From assembly GCA_905216195.1 (NCBI GenBank), contig CAJMSX010000001.1, positions 62,001-126,000 on the forward strand: a stretch of DNA of 64,000 nucleotides, read 5' to 3'. A program made the position numbers and the translations under genes. Of this stretch, positions 1 through 10,000 are shown in pieces. Source of the DNA: an uncultured bacterium. Lineage in GTDB: Bacteria > Bacteroidota > Bacteroidia > Bacteroidales > Marinifilaceae. Every line of letters begins with the position of its first letter. Position 1 is the stretch's first letter. The notes below the pieces were generated by a model. It saw nothing but the letters and a program-made list of their open reading frames with translations. It had not been told where the DNA came from and ran no database searches.

Positions 1-807
1 TCTGGGGCGGTCAGTAGTCAATATATTTCTGCTTTACTGATGATCGCTCCTTCTATGGAAAAGGGATTGACTCTCCGGTTAAAGGATAAAACGGTTTCCC
101 GCACTTATATCGAGATGACGGTTGGGATTATGCGGGAGTTCGGCGCTCTGGTGGAGATTGAAGAGTCGTTGATCCGGGTGAAACCCGGCGGGTATGTACC
201 TGTCCCTTACCGGGTGGAAGCGGATTGGAGCGGAGCTTCCTATTTTTATGAATTGCTGGCTCTCGCTGCGGAGGGAGAACTGGTTTTGGAAGGTTTGAAA
301 GAAAAAAGCCTGCAAGGCGATGCCCGTCAGCAAGACGTGTGGGATCGGTTGGGAATAACTACCCGTTTTGAAGGGGAGAAGGTGATTTTACGAAAGAAGG
401 CTTGCGGAATTTCCCGTTTGGACTGGGATTTTATCGAAATGCCCGACTTGGTACAATCCTTTGCCGTTGCCTGTTGCCTGAAGGGAATTCCTTTTGTTTT
501 TTCAGGGGTGGAGACGTTGAGAATTAAAGAAACCGACCGTATTTCCGCTTTGATCGAAGAATTAGGAAAACTGGGATTTAGGGTGAAAGCCGGGGAAAAT
601 CACCGATTGATCTGGGAAGGGGAACGGTGCGCCGTAAGAAGTACCGAAATCGCCACCTATCAAGATCACCGGATGGCTATGGCTTTTGCTCCGGCCGCCC
701 TGGTTTATCCCGGGCTCCTTATCCAGGACCAAGAAGTGGTTCGGAAATCTTTTCCCTTTTATTGGGAAGAACTGGGAAAACTGGGGGCACGAATTAAAAT
801 AGAATAA
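1..807 (+). CDS. aroA: 3-phosphoshikimate 1-carboxyvinyltransferase (EPSP synthase), 5'-truncated by window edge
   Basis: Joins shikimate-3-phosphate and PEP to make EPSP in the cytoplasmic shikimate pathway. The reading frame is open from base 1 (SGAVSSQYISALLMIAP), so the first internal ATG at base 40 is not the start; the true start lies left of the window. Visible family motifs are the SSQ substrate-binding segment, the RIKETDRI active-site block and the DHRMAM block near the C-terminus. About 268 codons are present, a little over half of the usual 410-430. The next gene starts 7 bp after the stop, so co-transcription is likely. Identity is firm; only the N-terminal domain is unseen. Confidence 0.95.
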   Translation, partial: SGAVSSQYISALLMIAPSMEKGLTLRLKDKTVSRTYIEMTVGIMREFGALVEIEESLIRVKPGGYVPVPYRVEADWSGASYFYELLALAAEGELVLEGLKEKSLQGDARQQDVWDRLGITTRFEGEKVILRKKACGISRLDWDFIEMPDLVQSFAVACCLKGIPFVFSGVETLRIKETDRISALIEELGKLGFRVKAGENHRLIWEGERCAVRSTEIATYQDHRMAMAFAPAALVYPGLLIQDQEVVRKSFPFYWEELGKLGARIKIE

Positions 808-814
808 TATATTT

Positions 815-2410
815 ATGATAGAGAGTTTATTGCATTCTTCTTATTTTGCACTTTTCCTGATTGTTGCCCTGGGTTTTATCCTGGGAAGGCTCAATTTTAA
901 GGGGATATCGCTGGATGTTTCTGCTGTGATCTTCATCGCTTTGCTTTTCGGACATTTTGGAGTCGTCATTCCGAAGGAATTGGGAAATTTCGGTTTAGTG
1001 CTTTTTATTTTCACGATAGGCATACAGGCGGGTCCCGGTTTTTTCGATTCTTTCCGGGCTAAAGGAAAAGTCTTGATTCTGTTGACGTTTGTCATTATCG
1101 GTACGGCTTGTCTTTGCGGGATCTTGTTTCATTATTTGCTGGGCATCGAAATTCCGGAGGCTGTCGGATTGATCGCCGGTTCGCTGACCAGTACGCCGGG
1201 ATTGGCTGCGGCTATCGACAGTACACATGCTCCTTCGGCTTCTATCGCTTATGGTATCGCTTATCCCTTCGGTGTCATCGGGGTGATTTTGTTTGTCAAA
1301 TTATTACCGAAATTTCTCGGGGTCGATTTAAAAGCGGAAGAGAGAAGACTGGAAGTTTTGCAACGAGATAAGTATCCTGAATTACATACGGGCACCTTCC
1401 GGATCACCAATGCCAACATTTTCGGAAAGAGCTTGATGCAGTTACAGGTGAGGACGATGACCGGAGCTGTCGTTTCGCGGGTCAGGCATGGAAATGCGAC
1501 GGCCATACCCACTTCGCAAACGGTATTGCAGGAAGGGGATCTGATCAAAGCGGTGGGTAGTCCCGAAGCATTGCGGCAATTGGAGTTGCTGGTAGGAGAA
1601 AGATTACAGCAAGATTTACCGCTGGCCCGTTCTTACGAACTGCAGTCTCTTTTACTGACGAAAAAGGAAGTGATCGGAAAAACCTTGGGTAGTCTGAATT
1701 TACAGGAAAATTTCGGTTGCACGGTAACCCGGGTACGCAGGAGCGGTATCGATCTGTCGCCTGAACCGGGCCTGGTGATGAAGTTCGGGGACAAATTGCG
1801 CATTGTCGGGCATCAGGATAGTTTGAGGGAGGTCGCTTCTTTGCTGGGCAATGATGAAAAACGCCTTTCGGATACCGATTTTTTCCCCATTGCCATGGGG
1901 ATTGTGCTCGGTGTACTGGTGGGAAAGATCAGTATTTCGTTTTCCGATAGTTTTACTTTTTCTCCCGGTTTGACCGGAGGAATTTTGTTGACGGCTTTGG
2001 TGCTGAGTTTCCTCGGGAAAACCGGCCCGGTCATCTGGTCGATGTCCGGTTCGGCCAATCAGTTGTTGCGGCAATTGGGATTGTTGCTATTTTTAGCCGA
2101 AGTGGGAACTTCGGCCGGAAAAAATCTCGTCGAAACGTTTATGGTTAGCGGATGGACCTTATTCGGAGCCGGGGTGGCGATTACGGTATTGCCGATGATT
2201 TTGGCGGTAGTCGTGGGGCATTTCGTATGTAGAATCAATATATTCGATCTGATGGGGACCTTAACGGGGGGAATGACGAGCACGCCCGGTCTGGCGGCAG
2301 CCGATTCGATGACCGATAGCGATGCTCCCAGCGTGGCTTATGCCACCGTCTATCCCATCGCTATGGTTTTTCTGATTTTATTTATTCAGATGATCGTTAT
2401 TTTATTTTAA
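815..2410 (+). CDS. AspT/YidE-type transporter with two RCK_C domains
   Basis: Inner-membrane permease of the AspT/YidE/YbjL family, 531 aa. Two homologous membrane halves (about residues 1-170 and 355-531) each carry the duplicated family signature TSTPGLAAA followed by an APS-A-YA-YP pattern, and they flank a soluble centre with two tandem TrkA-C (RCK_C)-like domains (about 185-345). Known members exchange aspartate for alanine (AspT) or have unknown substrates, so substrate is not assigned. It starts 7 bp after aroA and probably shares its transcript. A short hairpin overlapping the stop codon may end that transcript. Confidence 0.85.
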   Translation: MIESLLHSSYFALFLIVALGFILGRLNFKGISLDVSAVIFIALLFGHFGVVIPKELGNFGLVLFIFTIGIQAGPGFFDSFRAKGKVLILLTFVIIGTACLCGILFHYLLGIEIPEAVGLIAGSLTSTPGLAAAIDSTHAPSASIAYGIAYPFGVIGVILFVKLLPKFLGVDLKAEERRLEVLQRDKYPELHTGTFRITNANIFGKSLMQLQVRTMTGAVVSRVRHGNATAIPTSQTVLQEGDLIKAVGSPEALRQLELLVGERLQQDLPLARSYELQSLLLTKKEVIGKTLGSLNLQENFGCTVTRVRRSGIDLSPEPGLVMKFGDKLRIVGHQDSLREVASLLGNDEKRLSDTDFFPIAMGIVLGVLVGKISISFSDSFTFSPGLTGGILLTALVLSFLGKTGPVIWSMSGSANQLLRQLGLLLFLAEVGTSAGKNLVETFMVSGWTLFGAGVAITVLPMILAVVVGHFVCRINIFDLMGTLTGGMTSTPGLAAADSMTDSDAPSVAYATVYPIAMVFLILFIQMIVILF

Positions 2411-2425
2411 GCCGGAGCCCGGTTT
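2409..2425. terminator. Weak hairpin between convergent genes
   Basis: Arms AAGCCGG and CCGGTTT (one G-T pair, 3-nt loop) begin at the stop codon of the transporter gene and lie in the 25-bp gap before the convergent tadA. There is no strong T-tract, so the terminator role is tentative. Confidence 0.35.
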
Positions 2426-2435
2426 GCTTATTTTG

Positions 2436-2885
2436 CTACATTCCTCTCTTTTCCCGGAAGAATTTTTTTACGATTTCGCTGCATTCTGCGGCTAATATGT
2501 TTCCGGTAACCCGGGTACGGGGATGGAGCAGGGAGGGAGATATCCGGTTGTATCCCCGCAGCGGGTCGGGAGCTCCGTATACCAGTTCGCCCAGTTGTGC
2601 CCAGGCCAGGGCGCCGGCACACATAACGCAGGGTTCCAGCGTAACGTAAAGTGTACACTCGTTGAGGTATTTACCTCCCAGGGCGGAAGAGGCCATGGTA
2701 ACAGCCAGCATTTCGGCATGGGCCGTAACATCGTTCAGTTTTTCCGTTTCGTTATGGGCCCGGGCGATAATCCGGTTTTTACAGACGACAAGGGCGCCTA
2801 CCGGAATTTCTCCTTCCCGGGCAGCAAGAGCTGCTTCTTCCAACGCTTTCCGCATATAGATATCAGGGGTAGTGACCGCTTTCAT
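2436..2885 (-). CDS. tadA: tRNA-specific adenosine deaminase (TadA-like nucleoside deaminase)
   Basis: Cytidine-deaminase-fold enzyme expected to convert A34 to inosine in tRNA-Arg(ACG). The zinc site is complete: HAE (THAEMLAV, catalytic Glu) and PCVMCAGAL (two Cys ligands). The start is placed at MKAVTTPD because the family begins a few residues before the helix MRKALEEA; an in-frame ATG 12 codons upstream would add an unconserved leader. The resulting 149 aa is normal. It faces the aroA-transporter unit convergently. A guanine-deaminase role within the same fold cannot be excluded, but the APDPLRG segment fits TadA. Confidence 0.88.
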   Translation of the reverse strand: MKAVTTPDIYMRKALEEAALAAREGEIPVGALVVCKNRIIARAHNETEKLNDVTAHAEMLAVTMASSALGGKYLNECTLYVTLEPCVMCAGALAWAQLGELVYGAPDPLRGYNRISPSLLHPRTRVTGNILAAECSEIVKKFFREKRGM

Positions 2886-2969
2886 AAGATGACAACTGGT
2901 TTTCCGCAGACAAAATAACAAAAAAAAACAATCGTTTGAGTGATTTATTCTGCTTATCGCCTTGAAATA

Positions 2970-3001
2970 TTTGGGTGAGATTTAATTATTTGTTAATTTT
3001 A
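2970..3001 (+). promoter_or_regulatory. pgk promoter, Bacteroidetes type
   Basis: A TTTG -33 box (2970-2973) is followed after 20 bp by TAATTTTA (2994-3001), seven of eight matches to TAnnTTTG. This predicts a start of transcription near 3008 and a leader of about 65 nt before pgk. Confidence 0.55.
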
Positions 3002-3073
3002 GCGGCAGAATCCGGAAATGGAAAAGTTGGGAAGAAAAGGAAATCAGAATTAAACCACTTATAAATTTTAGTT

Positions 3074-4267
3074 ATGCAATCTATTGATAATTACGATTTC
3101 AAGGGGAAAAAAGCATTGATCCGCGTGGATTTTAACGTGCCCTTGAATGAAAAATTCGAAATTACGGACGATACCCGTATGAGAGCGGCCATACCGACTA
3201 TTAAAAAAGTATTGTCAGGAGGAGGTTCGGTGATATTGATGTCACATCTGGGGCGTCCCAAGAACGGCCCGGAGGATAAATTTTCTCTGAAGCATATACA
3301 AAAGCATCTCGAAGAGCTGCTCGGGACAAACGTTCGGTTTGCGGATGACTGTATCGGGGAGAGTGCGAGGAAACAGGCGGCGGAATTGAAGCCCGGAGAG
3401 GTCTTGTTGTTGGAAAACCTGCGTTTCTATAAAGAAGAAGAAAAAGGAGACGAAGAGTTTGCCCACAAATTGGCGGAACTGGGAGACGTTTGGATCAATG
3501 ATGCTTTCGGGACGGCTCACCGGGCTCATGCTTCTACGGCCGTTATCGCCAAGTTTTTTCCTCACGACAAGTTGTTCGGTTATGTCATGAAAGGGGAGGT
3601 GGAGAGTGTGGATAAGGTAATGCGGAATCCTGAGCGTCCGTTTACGGCTATTATGGGGGGATCAAAGGTTTCCTCCAAGATCGATATTATTCTGAATCTG
3701 ATCGGAAAAGTGGACAATCTTATTTTGGGAGGAGGAATGACCTATACGTTCAAGAAAGCGTTAGGCGGACATGTCGGTTCTTCTATTTGCGAGGAAGATA
3801 AACTGGATCTGGCCCGTGAAATTCTGCAGAAGGCTCAGGAAGCCGGAGTAAATCTTTTGCTTTCCAATCAGGCGGTCATAGCGGATGCTTTCAGTAACGA
3901 TGCGAATACCGAGCTTTGTGATCCGATGAATATCCCCGATGGGTGGGAAGGATTGGATATCGGCCCTGAAACCCGGGAGAGATTTGCTAAGGTAATCGAG
4001 TCTTCCAAGACCATTCTTTGGAACGGTCCGGTAGGAGTTTTCGAAATGCCTAAATTTGCTGCCGGCACGGAAGCGATTGCTGAAGCGATTGTGAAGGCGA
4101 CCGAAAAAGGGGCTTTCTCTTTGATTGGAGGAGGGGATTCTGTTGCCGCTATCAATCAATTCGGATTGGCGGATAAGGTAAGTTATGTATCAACCGGAGG
4201 CGGCGCTTTGCTGGAATACATAGAAGGTAAAAAATTACCCGGCATCGAAGCGATTCGGGAAGATTGA
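3074..4267 (+). CDS. pgk: Phosphoglycerate kinase
   Basis: Glycolytic enzyme transferring phosphate between 1,3-bisphosphoglycerate and ADP. Full length at 397 aa. Recognisable blocks are the N-terminal RVDFNVPLN, the substrate-binding SHLGRP, the ENLRF block, GGSKVSSKI of the nucleotide domain, WNGPVGVFE, and the C-terminal GGGDSVAA with the following STGGGA hinge motif. The ATG follows an AT-rich leader with its own promoter. It is monocistronic: a strong inverted repeat follows and the next gene is convergent. No anomalies seen. Confidence 0.97.
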   Translation: MQSIDNYDFKGKKALIRVDFNVPLNEKFEITDDTRMRAAIPTIKKVLSGGGSVILMSHLGRPKNGPEDKFSLKHIQKHLEELLGTNVRFADDCIGESARKQAAELKPGEVLLLENLRFYKEEEKGDEEFAHKLAELGDVWINDAFGTAHRAHASTAVIAKFFPHDKLFGYVMKGEVESVDKVMRNPERPFTAIMGGSKVSSKIDIILNLIGKVDNLILGGGMTYTFKKALGGHVGSSICEEDKLDLAREILQKAQEAGVNLLLSNQAVIADAFSNDANTELCDPMNIPDGWEGLDIGPETRERFAKVIESSKTILWNGPVGVFEMPKFAAGTEAIAEAIVKATEKGAFSLIGGGDSVAAINQFGLADKVSYVSTGGGALLEYIEGKKLPGIEAIRED

Positions 4268-4285
4268 TTTCCCCCGTTGGGGAGT

Positions 4286-4399
4286 AACAGTCTGAAAAAT
4301 GTTTTTCTTTGTCCGCGACGTTGGATCGAACTTCCTGAACCCGGGAAGTTTTTGCCTGCCGCCGGATAAAAAGTGAACGGTTTTTCAGACTGTTTTTTT
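4286..4399. terminator. Long branched bidirectional terminator between pgk and trkA
   Basis: A perfect 14-bp inverted repeat (AACAGTCTGAAAAA at 4286-4299 and its complement at 4381-4394) ends in a T-run. Inside its 81-nt loop sits a second perfect hairpin, AACTTCC/GGAAGTT at 4329-4335 and 4344-4350. The A-rich and T-rich flanks would serve either strand, fitting its place between convergent genes. Confidence 0.7.
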
Positions 4400-5069
4400 A
4401 TTGTAAAAGCGACATGAAATTGTGTTGCCGGCCGGCCAGCAGGAAAATGTCGTCCTTTCCGATAATGAAGGAATTTGCGGGATGATCTACCAGTTCCGTT
4501 TTTCCGGTGGGCTTCCCGTCGCTGGTGAGCGGATGTTTGATGGCGATGAGCTTTAAACCCAGGTCTTTTTCGAATTCCACGTCTTTCAATTGTCTCCCGA
4601 TAAAAGGATCCGGAAGTTTCATTTCGTAGATAAAATAATTGTCTGAAAATCGATAGGAATAGATGGAGGTCGGTAACCCGATTTTCATCGCGAAGAAATC
4701 GGCATATTCTTTTTCGGGACGAATGATCTCCGTGATGCCCATCGCTTTTAGAATGGTCGAATGTAATTCGGAGAGAGAACAGGCGACGATGCGTTTTACG
4801 CCGTGTTTTTTCAAAGTGGCTACGGTTATGACGGAAGCACCGACGTCTTTCCGGATAGAGACGAAAATAATATCCGCATCTTTTAAAGGCAGGGTATTGG
4901 CGGCTTGCTCGTTATTGACATTCAGGCAAATGGTGTTTTTGATGTGGTCTTTGTAGTCGTTGATCTTCTGGATATCGGAATCTACGCCCAGAACTTCGTG
5001 TCCCAGGTCCGTCAACCGCTGTGCCAGAGCGACTCCGAAAGTACTTAAACCGATGACAATGCAATTCAT
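4398..5069 (-). CDS. TrkA/KtrA-family regulatory subunit of potassium uptake
   Basis: Cytoplasmic RCK-domain protein, 223 aa, expected to gate the adjacent TrkH/KtrB channel in response to NAD(H) or adenine nucleotides. The N-terminal Rossmann fold starts with GLSTFGVALAQRL, a variant of the glycine-rich loop, followed by the acidic VDSD at the end of strand 2. The C-terminal part (about 140-223) is RCK_C. The length matches single-RCK KtrA-type subunits, not the double-length E. coli TrkA. It lies 28 bp downstream of the channel gene on the same strand. Confidence 0.9.
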   Translation of the reverse strand: MNCIVIGLSTFGVALAQRLTDLGHEVLGVDSDIQKINDYKDHIKNTICLNVNNEQAANTLPLKDADIIFVSIRKDVGASVITVATLKKHGVKRIVACSLSELHSTILKAMGITEIIRPEKEYADFFAMKIGLPTSIYSYRFSDNYFIYEMKLPDPFIGRQLKDVEFEKDLGLKLIAIKHPLTSDGKPTGKTELVDHPANSFIIGKDDIFLLAGRQHNFMSLLQ

Positions 5070-5097
5070 AGGAAATTTATTTTGAGTTGAATACTGG

Positions 5098-6909
5098 TTA
5101 TAATATGATCCGTTCGTCCGGATAGGTATAGGGTTGTGTCAGTTGTTGTTTCGCTATACCCAGCAGCAAGGTTACCAGCCCTACCCGGCCCACGAACATG
5201 GTCAGCACCAGGATCAGTTTCCCGGTACCGTTTAAAGCGGACGTGAGGTTCAGGCTCAGTCCCACCGTGCTGTAGGCCGATATAATTTCGAAAGCGGCCT
5301 GTATAGCGGAAGCCTGGGGGTTAGTGATCAATAACAGAAGAGTAGCCGTTCCGATCCAGAGCAGGGAAAGAAAGATAATGGCATGTGCACGGTTGACGGT
5401 TTCCCGGGGTATCTGACGACGGCCCATCTCCACTCTTTCTTTGTCCCGGATCACACTGAATATATTTTTCAGAGCCAGGGCGAAGGTCGTCGTTTTGATT
5501 CCTCCTCCGGTGGACATCGGAGAAGCCCCGATCCACATCAGTATCATAATCAGAAATACGGTGGGAGGGAGCAAGGAGCCCATTTCGACACTGTTGAAAC
5601 CGGCTGTACGGGGAGTGACTGCACTCATAAAAGAGGTAGCGAGTTTACCCGTCAGGCTCAGTCCTTTCAGGGTGTTGTCGTTTTCCAGTATCCAGAATAG
5701 CAAAGTGCCTCCGACGACCAGAATCAGGGTAGCCCGGAAAACAATGCGGCTGGTGAGGCTGATGATGTGCACCCGACGTTCGTAAAGTATGGGAAATCCT
5801 TTCAGACGATTGATAAAACTGCGTAAATGGTAATGGATCAGTTTCCCGAAATTAAATAAGATGGGGAAGCCGAGACCACCCAGAATCACCAGCAATCCGA
5901 TCCAGCCTTGTAAACCATAGAGGTGACGGACGGAGGGATCGTATAAATTTTGAGGTAAAGTGGAAAAACCGGCATTGCAGTAAGCGGAAATGGCATGGAA
6001 GATGGAAAAAAATAATTTGTGGGGAATCTGGTCGGCAGGAACCTCCTCTATTTGCAAATAGATCATATAAGCCCCCAGGCTTTCCGTGATAAAAGTCGCC
6101 AGCAAAATATAAATCAAGGTACGGAATATATCGCTCAGGGAATTTTCGTTCAGAATATTTTTCAGTGAAATCTGGTCCCGGAAAGAAACCTGACAAAAAA
6201 AGGACATCGCAAAAAAGCTGGTAAAGGTCATTACCCCGATGCCCCCGATTTGAATCAAGGCTGCCAGGATGATCAGGCCGGTAGAGGTGTAAGTGGCGGA
6301 AGTTTCCACCACGGTGAGTCCGGTGACACAAACCGCGCTGGTCGAGGTAAAAAGTGCGTCGATGAAACTTAATTCCCCCCGGTGGGCATTCGGAAGCATC
6401 AGAAGTAAAGTGCCGGTGAGAATGATGAATAGAAAACTGTAGGCAAACATCATTTCAGGTTTTACGTTCCGCTGTAAAGTCGTGACGATTTGTTTGGAAA
6501 AATCGATCAGACTGATTAAACCTAACAAAAGGTAATTCATCAGAAGTTGAAAACGCTCCGGTAGGCCCGTTGCTTTTTCCGGAGGAACCGTATTCAGAAA
6601 TACGGTCAGCATCAGGCAGAAAAGAATAATCAGTTCGAACCAAAAACCTTTTTCCTTCCGGAATCCTTTCGGATCGATCGCTATGCGTATCAAAGCCAGG
6701 CCGAGAAAAACCTGGAGCATAATTTTGTATAAGTGAAGGATGCCGAGACGAACTTCCGGGATTTCCTGAAAGCCGAATTCATCTACAAAAAGACAGAGGG
6801 TGAATAAAGAAGCCAGGAAAGCGAGAATGTTGACGGTTCGACTTAATAAAGATCGGACGATACGGGTATAAAACAGGATTTTATATGTGATTTCTTTTAG
6901 ACGCATCAT
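5098..6909 (-). CDS. TrkH/KtrB-family potassium transporter, membrane subunit
   Basis: Inner-membrane K+ (or Na+/K+) translocating subunit, 603 aa. All four pore-loop motifs are visible: TSTSAVCVTGL, SAYCNAGFST, TPRTAGFNS and SAYSTVGLS, each with the selectivity-filter glycine. An N-terminal extension of about 150 residues with extra hydrophobic segments precedes the first pore unit, as in many Bacteroidetes TrkH proteins. Two consecutive ATG codons at the start give a one-residue ambiguity. A TACCTTTG -7 box at 6970-6977 (reverse strand) lies about 60 bp upstream, within a perfect inverted repeat that could be an operator. Confidence 0.92.
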   Translation of the reverse strand: MMRLKEITYKILFYTRIVRSLLSRTVNILAFLASLFTLCLFVDEFGFQEIPEVRLGILHLYKIMLQVFLGLALIRIAIDPKGFRKEKGFWFELIILFCLMLTVFLNTVPPEKATGLPERFQLLMNYLLLGLISLIDFSKQIVTTLQRNVKPEMMFAYSFLFIILTGTLLLMLPNAHRGELSFIDALFTSTSAVCVTGLTVVETSATYTSTGLIILAALIQIGGIGVMTFTSFFAMSFFCQVSFRDQISLKNILNENSLSDIFRTLIYILLATFITESLGAYMIYLQIEEVPADQIPHKLFFSIFHAISAYCNAGFSTLPQNLYDPSVRHLYGLQGWIGLLVILGGLGFPILFNFGKLIHYHLRSFINRLKGFPILYERRVHIISLTSRIVFRATLILVVGGTLLFWILENDNTLKGLSLTGKLATSFMSAVTPRTAGFNSVEMGSLLPPTVFLIMILMWIGASPMSTGGGIKTTTFALALKNIFSVIRDKERVEMGRRQIPRETVNRAHAIIFLSLLWIGTATLLLLITNPQASAIQAAFEIISAYSTVGLSLNLTSALNGTGKLILVLTMFVGRVGLVTLLLGIAKQQLTQPYTYPDERIIL

Positions 6910-6969
6910 TTCAACCGTTCCTCCCGACTTTCCTCCGGAGAAATAGAATTATTCGATTAGTATAATGAA

Positions 6970-6989
6970 CAAAGGTAAAGCTTTTACCT
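6970..6989 (-). promoter_or_regulatory. Potassium-uptake operon -7 box overlapped by an inverted repeat
   Basis: On the reverse strand TACCTTTG (6970-6977) matches TAnnTTTG. A perfect 7-bp inverted repeat, AGGTAAA-GCT-TTTACCT (6973-6989), overlaps it, the geometry of a repressor site. No convincing -33 box was found at the usual spacing. Confidence 0.45.
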
Positions 6990-7081
6990 GTTTTTTCTAC
7001 TTCTTTCGCCATAAATAAGTAAAATATTCCGGGACCGCTCTAAAAGTGATATTGCTTCCTTCCTTGTATTTCCTGGTTTTT

Positions 7082-10000
7082 TCAGGAAGAAAGTACGGTC
7101 AAGGCGACGGGCTGGTAGGGGATGGTGAACCAGAATTCCGAGCCTTCTCCGGGAGTGGATATCACCCCTATTTCTCCCTTCATTTTGTGGACGAGGGTTT
7201 CGCAGATCGATAATCCCAGCCCCGAGCCCTGAACGAAAGAATTCAGCTTTACGAAACGGCCGAATATAGCTTGTATTTTTTCCGGAGCTATACCGCATCC
7301 GGTATCTTTTACATACAAGTAAAGGAATTTTTTATCAGAGGTCAGCCGGTATCCCAGCTGAATACTTCCTTTTTTCGTAAACTTTATGGCGTTGGTTAAA
7401 AAGTTGATCACTACCTGGGAAATCCGCTTATCGTCCGCATAGATAAAACAATCCGGAATAAATTCCTCGAAGGATAAAATAACTTCTTCCGTTTTTAGTC
7501 GCAGGCGGAGGGTTTTTATAATTTCGGATAAAGTCATATTCAGGTCCATTTCCGTTTCGGTTAGCTCCAGGGTTCCGGATTCTATTTTGGATAAATCCAG
7601 AATATCGTTGATCAATTGGAGGAGCAAATGGGTATTGGTTTCGATGATATTGACATATTCCTGATTTTCCTCGGATTCACAGCTTTGAGCCAGGATGCTG
7701 GCAAATCCGACAATCGCATTCAGTGGAGTCCGGATTTCGTGGCTCATATTGGCCAGAAAAGCGGATTTCAGGCGGTTGGATTCTTCTGCTTTCTCTTTGG
7801 CCATGCGCAACTGTTGTTCCAGTTGTTTTCTTCTTTCGATTTGTTGAAAGGCTCCTACTAAAAGGACCGGAGCTCCGTGTTCATTCCGTTTGCTGACGAT
7901 GGCGTAGGTTTCCAGCCATACTTTTTTCCCGGGGGAATAGGTGATTTGGTATTCTTCTTTTAAGGAAGCGATTTTTCCATCGATCAGTTTCTGAAAAGAA
8001 GTTTTCACCCGTTCCCGCTGCGAAGGTTCAATGGCTTCGTAGAATACATTGCTGTGAACGGTGATCAGTTTTTGCAGGATGTGGTCTTTGGGATTCAGGT
8101 ATTCCGTATCGCTGGAGAGTATCTGGGTTTCCAGGTCCCAGGTCCAGGGAATTAGCCGGATGGCTTTTAAAACGAGTTCGTATTTTTTATTCAATAATTT
8201 GAGATTCCGGCGGCTTTTTTCCAGTTCGCTGATGTCTATGGCGGAACTGACCAGCCATTCCTGTCCGTCTTTATAAGAAAGGACGACTTTGTTCATGATA
8301 AACGTATGCTTTTCCCCGTCGGCGAACCGCGCCCGGTAGATGGCGTAGGATTTCCCTGTCCGCATCACTTCTTCGTCCACTTTCCGGAAGATGGCCGATA
8401 GTTCTTCTCCGAGGTCGGGATTTTCGTTTTTCCCGATTAACTCGCTGGCCGGGACACCGAACATTTTTTCCGCGCTTTTATTCCAGAGAATATATTCCCG
8501 GCTTTTATTCAGATTTTTCACACTGGTCGGAATCGGTAAGTTATTGAGGGTGGACTCCAGAAAGAAACGGTATTTTTCATTCTTTTGGCGTTCTTTTTCT
8601 ACTTCCGTTACATTCCGGACGAAAATAATTACCCGTTCGGAATCGAAATAGACCATTCTCAGGTGCAGGTAAAGGCTTTTTTGCAGCGGGCCTCTGGCGC
8701 TGATAGTCAATTGTTCGGTATGTTGGGTGGATAATACTTTTTTCAGCGTATCCGCATGTAAACGGTATTCCTCGGGTTGATAAATAAAATGATGGACGTC
8801 CTTTCCCTCTAAATTCCCTAAAGCGGCAATAATTTCATTATTTACCGGCTTATTCAGCATTTCTTCGACTACGCCTTGTTTGTTCACTAAAAGGACGGGG
8901 TCCTCTATGGAATAGATAATGCGTCTGTTCAGTTGCTTGTGTCTTTCACTGATCCGGTTGAAATGAAAACGCAAGAATACTAACAAGATCAGCAGTCCCG
9001 ATCCCAGCCAAATCGTGGATTTATATTTTTGGTAAAAGGTCGGGGGAGCATTGTAATATACGGCTTTTTTCGGATAAAGGGAAGCGTCTGTCTGATACCA
9101 CTGCAAGGAAGCGTAGTTCAAATGAAGCTGAGGAGTTCCGCCTAGCTGTTCCGGAATTGCGGAAGCCGGTTTCCCGGCTAATACATCCGTCAGGACGACA
9201 GTAAATTTAGTCGTAAAATCTTCTATGGAAATATAATATCCTCCGGCGAAATATCCTTTTTCAATGTCCATATCCGTTAAGGTGAAGACGGGGGTACGGG
9301 TAAAACCGAAAATGGCTTTCCAGGCGTTGTTCTCCATATAATTTTTTTCTCCATTGCTTTTGCTCAAATACCAACTGTAATAAATAATACCGACGTTTTT
9401 GTCATAACTCGTCAATTGCTCCAGCATCTGGTCAGTAGTCATTTTCTCGGAGCACAATTCCTCGTATTGCAGGTCGGGATAGTACTCTTTTATAATTCGC
9501 TCGACTTCCAGACGGGTCAGCAAGCTGATATAACGGTCGTCGGATATAAACGCCAACTTCTGCATGCCGGGAATGATTTTTTGCATCATTTCCAGGGTTT
9601 CGTGAATGTAATAGGGCTGTTTCAATACCGTGACATTATAATCTTTGTTAAATTCCTGCAAGGGAATGCTGTTGGCAGGGGTAAGGGGCTCCCGGTTGAG
9701 CAAGGTCGTCAAATCGGCGGGAATCTTTTCACGGGAATAGCAGAGAATGACCGGTACGTTTTTCCACAGCTCTTTAAAAAGAGGGGCGCAAACGATCCAC
9801 CCCGGATCCCCGACAAATACGACGGCTTTCGGTTTATCCGGAAAACGGATTCGGATTTTACGATGAAGAGCAGCTACTTCCGCTTCGTCTTTCAGGGAGC
9901 GGATCATCAGTTCGAAAGTATCGACCGCTACGTTCTTTTCTCCGATTATTTTTTGCTGAATTTTTTTCATGAAAATATTACTCCAATTCTCAGTAAAAGT

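Noticed and set aside
4398..5069. Truncated TrkA because it has only one RCK unit
   Set aside because: Single-unit KtrA-type subunits are normal partners of this TrkH/KtrB class; length is as expected.
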